This document shows positions 1 to 5,357 of a DNA stretch of 5,357 bases, one piece after another. Origin of the DNA: Opitutia bacterium. GTDB taxonomy: Bacteria > Verrucomicrobiota > Verrucomicrobiia > Opitutales > Opitutaceae. The stretch is from NCBI GenBank assembly GCA_025351035.1, contig JANXWT010000288.1:1-5357 (forward strand). The letters run 5' to 3'. Every line of letters begins with the position of its first letter. Positions within the stretch are counted from its first letter, which is position 1. The position numbers and the translations under genes are program-made. Under the pieces are notes generated by a model. The model did not search any database. It was not told where the DNA came from and saw nothing but the letters and a program-made list of their open reading frames with translations.

Positions 1-551
1 GTTTTTTCTTCGTGCTCGTCGACAGTCAGCCGGGGTTCACGTTGCACTGGCGCTGGGCGATGGCGGGGTTGTTGCTGCTGCAAGGCATGGCCTTGCTGCG
101 AGACTCGGCGCAGCCGCGGAAAGTTCACTTTTATTATCCGCCGTATTACCCGAATCTTTTCATGGAATTGAAGAAAGATCTGGCGAATCGCTTCCTGCCG
201 GGGACGGGCGCCGCCACCGATGTGCCGGCCGGCACGGCATGGTATGGGCAACTCCGGGTTTGGGCGAAGCCGGAAAAGCTGCGGGACTTCTACCTCATCA
301 CCGTCGAGCAAAACATCGGCGCGCTGCTGCTGACACCGACGACGCTCGACCGGCCTTTTTTCACCGAGCTGGCCGCCCGCAACGAGGACACGATCAAGCT
401 CACCGACGCCGGCGGATGGGGCGGGGTTTACGCCGGGTTAGTGACCCGCCGCATGCCCCGCGATTTCCCCTTGAGCATGCCACCCCAGCGGCTCACCGAG
501 AACATGGTGCTGCTCGTCAATCCCGCAATGGTTCACCGGCGGGGAAATTGA
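1..551 (+). CDS. C-terminal part of a membrane protein, probably a GT39-like glycosyltransferase (5' end outside window)
   Basis: The reading frame is open to the left edge (first full codon at base 3, giving Phe-Phe-Phe-Val) and stops with TGA at 549-551, so the gene begins upstream; a GTG at 12 is probably internal. About 180 residues are visible. They start with a hydrophobic stretch, then a transmembrane-like segment (WRWAMAGLLLLQGMALL, bases about 48-98), then a mainly hydrophilic domain of roughly 150 residues. That domain carries a YYPPYYP motif (132-152) and a TDVPAGTAWYGQ motif (216-251). From memory, similar Pro/Tyr-rich and 'D-P-x-x-x-A-W-Y-G' motifs occur in the periplasmic C-terminal part of GT39/ArnT-like membrane glycosyltransferases, which use lipid-linked sugars. 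The catalytic N-terminal half is not in the window, so this assignment is inference; an uncharacterised membrane protein of the same exopolysaccharide locus is the alternative. The next gene starts 59 bases downstream on the same strand. Confidence 0.72.
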   Translation, partial: FFFVLVDSQPGFTLHWRWAMAGLLLLQGMALLRDSAQPRKVHFYYPPYYPNLFMELKKDLANRFLPGTGAATDVPAGTAWYGQLRVWAKPEKLRDFYLITVEQNIGALLLTPTTLDRPFFTELAARNEDTIKLTDAGGWGGVYAGLVTRRMPRDFPLSMPPQRLTENMVLLVNPAMVHRRGN

Positions 552-610
552 ATTGCAAGTGTTCTCCGCTTTGGCTTAAGACTTTCTGACCGTAACTTCC
601 GGCCGTAACC

Positions 611-1846
611 ATGAAAAACTACTTGCGCTCCGCCCTCGCTCTCGCCGCCCTCACCGCGGCCTCAACTCTTGCCCACGCCGTCTACGCCCCGCTGCCCGCA
701 CAGGACCTGGGCAAGGCCTTCACCTATCACCTCGGTGCCTCTGTCTACAACGACAGCAACATCTTCGGCAGTGCGAAGGGCGCAATCAGCAGCGCGGTCT
801 ACAATCTCTCGTTCGGCCTCGGTTTCAACAGCTCCGTCACGGACCAGACCTTCCTCTCCCTCGGGTATGATCTCAGCCGCGACAACGTCGTCGACCGCCC
901 CGGCAAGAAAAACCTGACCAACCATGCCTTCACCTCGCGTCTCTCCCATACTTTTTCCGAGGCGACGACGCTCGACATCAGCGAAAATTATCAAATCACC
1001 GGAAGGCCGGACTCGCTGCTCAACGGGGTGACCACGTTGACTGGCGATCAGTCCGCGAAAAACAATCAGTTCAACCTGCGCTTCCAGACGACGGCAGGCG
1101 AGAAGGGCACAGTTGCCTTTAAGTATCGCAACATGGACATCAACTACGACACCGAGACGCTGGCCCGCAGCCTCGACCGGAACGATCACCTCTTCGGCCT
1201 CGAAGCGGCCTTTGCCCTCCTGCCGGACGTCAAGCTCGTGGGCGAATATCGCTACGGACAAGTCAATTACAAGACCGACAACACCCCGGCGGTGGCGGCG
1301 ACGGCGACTCATCCGGCCTTCGTTGCACAATTCGCCAAAGACAAGAAATCGAACTACCTCATGGCGGGCGTGAACTACCTTCCGAGCGAAAAAACCATCT
1401 TCACCGCCCGCGGCGGTTTCGAGAACCGTTCGCGTGACTTTACGGGCAGCACTTCCGCGCCCTATGTGGAACTCAGCGCAAAACACGCCTACGCCGAAGG
1501 CTCCTCCTTCACCGCGACCTATACTTACTCGCTCGAGGAATCGACCGATGTCCTCCGCTTCACGGACAGCAAGGTCAGCCGGTTCGCCGCCACGGTGCAG
1601 CATCACCTCAGCCCGATGGTCATCGCCTCCTCCTCGTTTATCTACGAATCAGCCGAGCTGCAAGGCCGTGTCGGGCAACGCAACCTTGCCGAATCCGCCA
1701 CCCGCTTCGGAGTCGCGCTGATTTGGCAGCCGACAAAAAATTGGGATGTCGGCGCCACGCTTGACGTTGACCACACCACATCCGACGACGTGAACCGCAC
1801 ACAGGAGCGCACACGCTACGGCCTCGGGGCGCGGTTCTCGTTCTAA
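611..1846 (+). CDS. Outer-membrane beta-barrel protein (BBP2/EpsL-like) of an exopolysaccharide locus
   Basis: The 411-residue protein begins with a clear Sec signal peptide: Lys and Arg near the N-terminus, a hydrophobic core at residues 7-20, and a likely cleavage after AHA at 21-23. The mature part is built of alternating polar/hydrophobic stretches ending in aromatic residues, with Asp/Asn/Gly-rich turns, as in outer-membrane barrels. It ends RYGLGARFSF, with a terminal Phe and alternating hydrophobic positions, the usual signal for BAM-dependent insertion. A YNDSNIF motif at residues 46-52 resembles the YDDN-I-F start of 'putative beta-barrel porin 2' proteins, the group that includes EpsL-like proteins of exosortase-type exopolysaccharide operons (family link from memory). 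The likely role is an outer-membrane channel or accessory barrel for polysaccharide export; this rests on context, since the gene lies 21 bases before a Wzc-like gene. The ATG at 611 is chosen because it gives the signal peptide; no Shine-Dalgarno is present. A small-solute porin is the alternative. Confidence 0.85.
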   Translation: MKNYLRSALALAALTAASTLAHAVYAPLPAQDLGKAFTYHLGASVYNDSNIFGSAKGAISSAVYNLSFGLGFNSSVTDQTFLSLGYDLSRDNVVDRPGKKNLTNHAFTSRLSHTFSEATTLDISENYQITGRPDSLLNGVTTLTGDQSAKNNQFNLRFQTTAGEKGTVAFKYRNMDINYDTETLARSLDRNDHLFGLEAAFALLPDVKLVGEYRYGQVNYKTDNTPAVAATATHPAFVAQFAKDKKSNYLMAGVNYLPSEKTIFTARGGFENRSRDFTGSTSAPYVELSAKHAYAEGSSFTATYTYSLEESTDVLRFTDSKVSRFAATVQHHLSPMVIASSSFIYESAELQGRVGQRNLAESATRFGVALIWQPTKNWDVGATLDVDHTTSDDVNRTQERTRYGLGARFSF

Positions 1847-1867
1847 TCCTGCCCCCGTTCCGCCTTC

Positions 1868-4033
1868 ATGGCTTCCATGTCTTCCAGCCGGGAGAGCGCT
1901 TCCCTTGGCGACTTCGTCAGTTTGTTGCGGCTCCGCAAGGCCCTCGTTTTCCTCGTCCTCGCACTGGTCGTGCTGACCACCGCCGGTGTCACCGCGCTCC
2001 TGCCCAAGTGGTATCTCTCCACCGCCAAGATTCGCGTCGAGAAACCCGAGAGCGAAGTGAAGCTCTTTCAGGCGCAAAGCAATTCGTTCTACGATCCTTA
2101 TTTCATTCAGGACCAATTTGAGATCATCCAGTCCGAAAAGATTCTTTTCCCGGTCATCGAAAATCTCAGCCTCAACGCGGTCCTGGGCAAATTCATCAAC
2201 GAAGGCGCGGCGCTGCCCTCGGCCATCACCTACCGCTACATGACCGAAAAGATGCTCCGCGTCGAATCGCGCCGCAGCACCTCCCTCATCGAGATCAATG
2301 TCTACGCCCGCGACGCCGCCCTCGCCGCGGCGATCGCCAACGACATCGCCCGCGTCTACTCCGAGGATCGCATCGCCTTGGCCACTTCCGACCAGCGCGA
2401 GGGCCTCGTCCAACTCCGCCGGGAACTCGAGAAACAGGAGCGGGTCGTCATCACCCAGCGCGACCGGGTCGAAAAAATCCGCAAGGAACTCGACATCGCC
2501 GGCGTCGACCTCAACCAGCGCTACTCCGACATGGAAATCGAGACGCTGCGCCAGATGCAGAATTCGCTCATCGCCCTCCGCGTCGACGCCATCGGCCGCA
2601 AGACCCGCTGGGAACGCTTCCACGGCATCCGCAGCGAAGACCGGCGCAATCTTGTCAACGCCGAGCTCATCCAGGACCCCAACATCCAGAACCTTCTTCA
2701 AGCCTACCTCGTCGGTGACCAAAACGTGACCAAGCTGAAGGGCCGACTGGGCGAAAATCACCCGGATCTCATCAGCATGATCGAGAATCGCGACAAAATC
2801 CTCGACCAGCTCGACAACCAGCTCCGCGGCTACGAGACCTCGCTCGAGATGGCCTACAAGGAAGCCGATGCCCGCGTCACCGAACTCGAGCGCCAGCTCG
2901 GCCAGGCGAAAGTCGATCAAATCCTCTCCGCCCGCGACCGCATGCGGCCGTTCGAAGAGGCCGCGTCCAAACTCGACGATGAGCAGCGCCTCCAGACCAC
3001 GCTCAAGCTCACCTTACGCCAGCGCGAAATCGATTTCCAAGTGCCGAAGAAAACCATCGAGATTCTCAACCACGCCGAGCCCAGTCGCCGCGCCAGCAAG
3101 CCCAACTGGCCGCTCAATCTGCTCTTCGCTTTCGTGTTCGGCTCCATCCTCGGCATCGGCACCGCCGTGCTCGTTGAATATTTCGACACCAGCTTCCGCA
3201 ACGTCGCCGACGTCGAGAGCAAGCTCGCGCTGGCCGTCCTCGGCGTCATTCCGTTCAGCCGCGAGCCCGCCAAGGCCTACGATCCGGGCTCGCCCGATTC
3301 CGAGCCGTTCCGGGTGCTGCAGACCAACCTGAACCTCTCGGTCAAGAGCGGCCACTCCACCGCCCTCGTGATTTTTTCCGCCGGTCCCGGCGAGGGCAAG
3401 TCCACCACGCTGCGCCAGCTCGCCTTGGCCATGACCGCCGCCGGCGAGCGCGTCCTCATCGTCGACGCCGACGTGCGCCGCCCCACCCAGCACCGCCTCG
3501 CCAACGTGTCGCGCGACCCCGGCCTCACCGACGTGATTCTCGGCAAGACCGCTTGGACCGACGCCGTGCGGCGCGCGCCGGGCACCCCCGATTTCCTCCC
3601 CAGCGGTTCGGCCGGCGGCGTCACGCTCAGCCTGCTTTATGTGCACAAACTCCGTGAATTCGTCGCCGACGTGAAGCCGCACTACGACCGTGTGCTCTTC
3701 GATTCCCCGCCGATCATCGGCGTCAGCGATTCCTCCGTGCTCGCCAGTGTGGCCGATGGCACCATCCTGCTCATCCAGCACCGCCGCAATCCTGAGAGCA
3801 TGGTCGTGCGCGCCCGCCAGATCATCGACGGCCTCAAGGTCCCCATCGTCGGCGTCGTCCTCAATCAAGTGCCCACCGGCACCGGCGAAGACTACGGCTA
3901 CTACACGAACAACTACTCGTATTACTCCCACGAATTGGCCGACGGCTCGACGAGCGGCCGGAATGCCGACGGCTCCCGCGGGAAGGAAAAGCTCGAGCTG
4001 ATCGAAAAAACCAAGCGCCGGCCGCGGGCCTGA
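1868..4033 (+). CDS. Polysaccharide co-polymerase fused to BY-type tyrosine autokinase (Wzc/EpsB-like)
   Basis: The 721-residue inner-membrane protein would set polysaccharide chain length and couple polymerisation to cycles of tyrosine autophosphorylation. Domains in order: Wzz-type N-terminus (about 12-105) with membrane segment 1 at about 25-45; periplasmic helices rich in heptad-like Glu/Leu/Arg (about 170-215 and 310-390); a proline-containing stretch (P405, P412, P415) leading into membrane segment 2 (about 415-436), as in GNVR/Wzz C-termini; then a cytoplasmic P-loop kinase. The kinase shows Walker A SAGPGEGKST (504-513, Lys511), Walker A' VLIVDADVRRP (529-539) and Walker B VLFDSPP (609-615). 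Six tyrosines lie at 676, 678, 679, 683, 685 and 686, the expected autophosphorylation cluster, followed by a 33-residue charged tail. The kinase oligomerisation motif EX2RX2R reads E479-x2-R482-x2-Q485. The fused form is that of proteobacterial Wzc rather than split CapA/CapB. The start could instead be the ATG at 1877; neither has a Shine-Dalgarno. Confidence 0.95.
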   Translation: MASMSSSRESASLGDFVSLLRLRKALVFLVLALVVLTTAGVTALLPKWYLSTAKIRVEKPESEVKLFQAQSNSFYDPYFIQDQFEIIQSEKILFPVIENLSLNAVLGKFINEGAALPSAITYRYMTEKMLRVESRRSTSLIEINVYARDAALAAAIANDIARVYSEDRIALATSDQREGLVQLRRELEKQERVVITQRDRVEKIRKELDIAGVDLNQRYSDMEIETLRQMQNSLIALRVDAIGRKTRWERFHGIRSEDRRNLVNAELIQDPNIQNLLQAYLVGDQNVTKLKGRLGENHPDLISMIENRDKILDQLDNQLRGYETSLEMAYKEADARVTELERQLGQAKVDQILSARDRMRPFEEAASKLDDEQRLQTTLKLTLRQREIDFQVPKKTIEILNHAEPSRRASKPNWPLNLLFAFVFGSILGIGTAVLVEYFDTSFRNVADVESKLALAVLGVIPFSREPAKAYDPGSPDSEPFRVLQTNLNLSVKSGHSTALVIFSAGPGEGKSTTLRQLALAMTAAGERVLIVDADVRRPTQHRLANVSRDPGLTDVILGKTAWTDAVRRAPGTPDFLPSGSAGGVTLSLLYVHKLREFVADVKPHYDRVLFDSPPIIGVSDSSVLASVADGTILLIQHRRNPESMVVRARQIIDGLKVPIVGVVLNQVPTGTGEDYGYYTNNYSYYSHELADGSTSGRNADGSRGKEKLELIEKTKRRPRA

Positions 4034-4055
4034 CGCGCCCCGCCCCCATCCCGCC

Positions 4056-4940
4056 ATGAGTGCTCAGCGCGCATCGCGACTTGCGGTCGGTTTATTCGCT
4101 CTGGGCCTGGCCACTCTCACCCGCGCCGAGCTGCGCGTCGTCGGCTCCGATTTGCTCGGACCGGAATTCCAGCACGCGGTCGCAGTTTTCTCCCGGGAGA
4201 ACGACACCCCGGTCGCCCTGAAGTTGCGCGGCACCCGCCCGGGGCTGGAGGCGCTGCGGGCCGGGCGCGCCGATGTCGGCCTGTTCATGTTTCCAGCCGG
4301 AGAATCGCCACCCGACAATCCGTTCCACCACCGACCGCTCGGCTATCAAACGGTCATGGTGCTCGTGCCGCTGGCGCTGCCGGTCACGCAGATCACCGTC
4401 GACCAATTGCGCGGCATCTTTGGCGCGGCGGCGACCATCCCCCTGGATCGCTGGGGCGCGCTCGGCCTCACCGGCGATGCGCGGCTCCGCGCCATCGCAC
4501 CCCATGTCTTGGCTCCGGGCCGCGGGCTGACGTTGCCGCTATTCCGGCGCGTCGTCTTGCAGGACGGCGAAATCAAAGGAACCATTGGGTTGGAGGAAAG
4601 CATGGACCTGCTGTTTGCGCGCGTGCGCGGTGCCGACAACACCATCGGGCTCTCGCCGGCGTTGCCGAGCGCCCCGGCGGGGCTGCGCGTGCTGACGGTC
4701 GCCGCCAGCGCCAGCGAGCCAGCTTATGCTCCGACATCCGAGACCTTGCACGACGGCACCTATCCCCTCCGCCTGCCGCTCTTTCTGGTCTTCCCGCAGG
4801 CCCGGGCCCCGCAGTTCCTGCAATTCCTGAAATTCCTGGTCTCGGACGAGTGCGCGCAGGCTCTCACCGCCGCGAACTTCGTGCCCGTGCCCAAGTCCGC
4901 CCGCAATCAGGCCAGCCTCGAGTTCGAAGTCCTGCACTGA
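4056..4940 (+). CDS. PstS-like periplasmic substrate-binding protein of the exopolysaccharide cluster
   Basis: The 294-residue protein has a Sec signal peptide (residues 1-24, ending LTRA before ELRVVGSD) and the order of motifs of PstS-type periplasmic binding proteins. These are a beta-strand plus GSD (30-32), GTRPGLEAL (59-67) in the place of the usual GSGxGLxAL, RADVGL (71-76), an ITVDQLRGIF segment (113-122) like the 'T-x-x-Q-L-x-x-I-F' of the family, and a C-terminal YPLRLPLFLVF (236-246) followed by a helix with SDECAQAL (263-270). It lacks an N-terminal lipobox Cys, so it is predicted to be soluble in the periplasm. It starts 22 bases after the Wzc-like gene and is probably cotranscribed, although no ABC permease or ATPase genes are visible. 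The usual phosphate-contact Ser/Arg after the D-[IV]-[GA] motif is replaced by LFMFP, so phosphate binding is doubtful. A sensor or glycan-binding role in polysaccharide assembly is conceivable but unproven. The family call is firm; the ligand is unknown. Confidence 0.85.
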   Translation: MSAQRASRLAVGLFALGLATLTRAELRVVGSDLLGPEFQHAVAVFSRENDTPVALKLRGTRPGLEALRAGRADVGLFMFPAGESPPDNPFHHRPLGYQTVMVLVPLALPVTQITVDQLRGIFGAAATIPLDRWGALGLTGDARLRAIAPHVLAPGRGLTLPLFRRVVLQDGEIKGTIGLEESMDLLFARVRGADNTIGLSPALPSAPAGLRVLTVAASASEPAYAPTSETLHDGTYPLRLPLFLVFPQARAPQFLQFLKFLVSDECAQALTAANFVPVPKSARNQASLEFEVLH

Positions 4941-4958
4941 GCGCCGGTTCGCGCCCCC

Positions 4959-4975
4959 GCCAGCCGCTCTCTGGC
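4959..4975 (+). terminator. Short hairpin after the PstS-like gene, weak terminator candidate
   Basis: GCCAG (4959-4963) pairs perfectly with CTGGC (4971-4975) around a 7-base loop, 18 bases after the stop codon of the binding-protein gene. There is no T-tract behind it, so it is not a classical intrinsic terminator. It lies where the exopolysaccharide transcript would be expected to end, just before the valS promoter candidate. It could equally be chance pairing in GC-rich DNA. Confidence 0.2.
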
Positions 4976-5000
4976 AATGTCATATAATAGATGACAATGC
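4974..5000. repeat. Imperfect inverted repeat spanning the valS -10 box
   Basis: The arms GCAATGTCAT (4974-4983) and ATGACAATGC (4991-5000) are complementary at 9 of 10 positions (the only mismatch is A4977 with A4997) and are separated by 7 bases (ATAATAG). The inner 6 bases TGTCAT/ATGACA match perfectly. The dyad covers the TATAAT at 4983-4988 and is AT-rich in strongly GC-rich surroundings. It is placed like an operator where a dimeric repressor would block RNA polymerase, but it could also form a hairpin in read-through RNA. The symmetry is directly visible; a regulatory role is inferred. Confidence 0.5.
4983..4988 (+). promoter_or_regulatory. Probable -10 box (TATAAT) for valS
   Basis: A perfect sigma-70-type TATAAT stands 100 bases before the valS start codon, in an intergenic region otherwise poor in A and T. 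No good -35 is seen at 17-base spacing (the hexamer at 4960-4965 is CCAGCC), and the TG of an extended -10 is absent at its usual place (a TG lies two bases too far upstream). Transcription would start near 4995, giving a leader of about 94 bases. The box lies inside an inverted repeat that may serve as an operator. Confidence 0.45.
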
Positions 5001-5088
5001 TCGGCAGGCCGACGCCCCGGCCGCGAGGTCGGAAGCAGGCTTGTCAGGCGGCGGCGCGGGCCTTTCACTGCCCCGCTCTCCTTCTCCC
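4997..5088 (+). other. GC-rich valS leader with possible hairpins
   Basis: This stretch contains no gene that I can recognise. Two short perfect stems are possible: CCGAC (5009-5013) with GTCGG (5028-5032), and GCGGG (5056-5060) with CCCGC (5072-5076), the latter ending 12 bases before the ATG. The bases just before the start codon are pyrimidine-rich and hold no Shine-Dalgarno. No T-box specifier or antiterminator sequence was recognised. Short stems are expected by chance in such GC-rich DNA, so a regulatory role is uncertain. Confidence 0.3.
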
Positions 5089-5357
5089 ATGGCCCAAATC
5101 ACCAAGAGCTACGAACCGCACGACGTCGAAAAAAAGTGGTATGCCGCCTGGCTGGCCGCCGATTGTTTCGCGGGCCGCGTCAACCCCGCCAAGCAGCCTT
5201 ACAGCGTCGTCATTCCGCCGCCGAACGTCACCGGCATGCTCACGATGGGCCATGTGTTGAACAACACGATCCAGGACATTCTCATCCGCCGCGCGCGGCT
5301 CGAGGGCCATGAAGCCATGTGGCTGCCGGGCACCGATCACGCGGGCATCGCCACGCA
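5089..5357 (+). CDS. valS: Valyl-tRNA synthetase, N-terminal part (cut by right edge)
   Basis: ValS joins valine to tRNA-Val in the cytoplasm, with editing of misactivated threonine. Only 89 codons plus two bases are in the window, but the match to the class Ia synthetase N-terminus is clear. An N-terminal SYEPHDVEKKWYAAW segment (residues 7-21) is followed by PPPNVTG (43-49), the HIGH-motif region LTMGH (51-55), NNTIQDILIRR (58-68) and WLPGTDHAGIAT (78-89), which are hallmark ValRS blocks. The first His of the ATP-binding HIGH motif (HMGH in E. coli ValRS) reads Thr at residue 52, giving TMGH. The ATG at 5089 places the conserved blocks at the normal distance from the N-terminus. The gene lies 148 bases after the exopolysaccharide cluster and has its own -10-like box, so it is probably a separate transcription unit. 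The KMSKS motif and editing domain lie outside the window. Confidence 0.96.
   Translation, partial: MAQITKSYEPHDVEKKWYAAWLAADCFAGRVNPAKQPYSVVIPPPNVTGMLTMGHVLNNTIQDILIRRARLEGHEAMWLPGTDHAGIAT

Noticed and set aside
12..14. GTG as the true start of the first gene
   Set aside because: The frame stays open to the window edge with hydrophobic codons before it, and there is no Shine-Dalgarno or spacer; the protein is more likely truncated by the window.
553..581. Promoter before the beta-barrel gene (TTGCAA at 553-558, TTAAGA at 576-581)
   Set aside because: The spacing of 17 is right, but the -10 matches the consensus at only two of six positions, so it cannot be supported.
590..609. Direct repeat CCGTAAC at 590-596 and 603-609
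   Set aside because: Two 7-base copies 13 bases apart just before a start codon are suggestive, but too short to distinguish from chance.
662..1606. Long minus-strand open frame opposite the beta-barrel gene
   Set aside because: It is the shadow frame expected opposite a GC-rich gene; its product is rich in Val, Glu, Gly and Arg without recognisable domains, while the + strand has a signal peptide and barrel pattern.
1649..2920. Long minus-strand open frame across the barrel-kinase junction
   Set aside because: It runs through two convincing + strand genes and their spacer, and its translation has repetitive Leu/Asp/Ala/Val composition with no known motif.
3014..4057. Long minus-strand open frame opposite the kinase domain
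   Set aside because: The + strand here encodes all three Walker motifs and the tyrosine cluster; the antisense product is Gly/Ala/Val/Asp-rich and motif-free.
4997..5060. Small SRP RNA gene (GAGGTCGGAAGCAGGC resembles part of the conserved loop)
   Set aside because: The order and spacing of the conserved CAGG, GGAA tetraloop and AGCAG elements do not fit, and flanking stems do not form.
4997..5088. T-box riboswitch controlling valS
   Set aside because: No T-box sequence, antiterminator or specifier loop could be found, and the leader is shorter than usual T-box leaders.

Overview
The window comes from a GC-rich bacterial chromosome with strong G/C preference at third codon positions. All genes are on the + strand. 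The gene set (exopolysaccharide-type genes next to valS), the C/T-rich leaders without Shine-Dalgarno sequences, and the style of the proteins suggest a Verrucomicrobiota (Opitutaceae-like) organism. This assignment is a judgement from the sequence, not a database result. The presence of an outer-membrane beta-barrel and Sec signal peptides shows a diderm cell envelope.

Layout: (1) 1-551, the 3' end of a membrane protein, probably a GT39-like polytopic glycosyltransferase, entering from the left edge. (2) 611-1846, an outer-membrane beta-barrel of the BBP2/EpsL kind with a signal peptide and terminal Phe. (3) 1868-4033, a fused polysaccharide co-polymerase and BY-type tyrosine autokinase (Wzc-like) with two membrane segments, coiled coils, Walker A/A'/B motifs and a tyrosine-rich tail. 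(4) 4056-4940, a secreted PstS-like (type II periplasmic binding protein fold) protein. (5) 4941-5088, a 148-base intergenic region with a perfect TATAAT inside an imperfect inverted repeat and a GC-rich leader. (6) 5089-5357, the N-terminal 89 codons of valyl-tRNA synthetase (valS), cut by the right edge.

Genes 2-4 are separated by only 21 and 22 bases and are probably one transcript; gene 1 lies 59 bases upstream and may belong to it. A working model is that they form the envelope part of an exopolysaccharide assembly and export system. Gene 1 would modify or build the glycan at the inner membrane, gene 3 would control chain length and couple it to tyrosine phosphorylation, and gene 2 would sit in the outer membrane as an exit channel or accessory barrel. 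The PstS-like protein is the unexpected member: no ABC transporter genes accompany it here, and its ligand-contact motifs look altered. valS is an unrelated housekeeping gene that appears to have its own promoter.

No RNA gene, mobile element or CRISPR array was seen. Nothing in the window is clearly a wholly new system. The most interesting points are the binding protein inside the exopolysaccharide cluster, the dyad over the valS -10 box, and the TMGH form of the ValRS HIGH motif.
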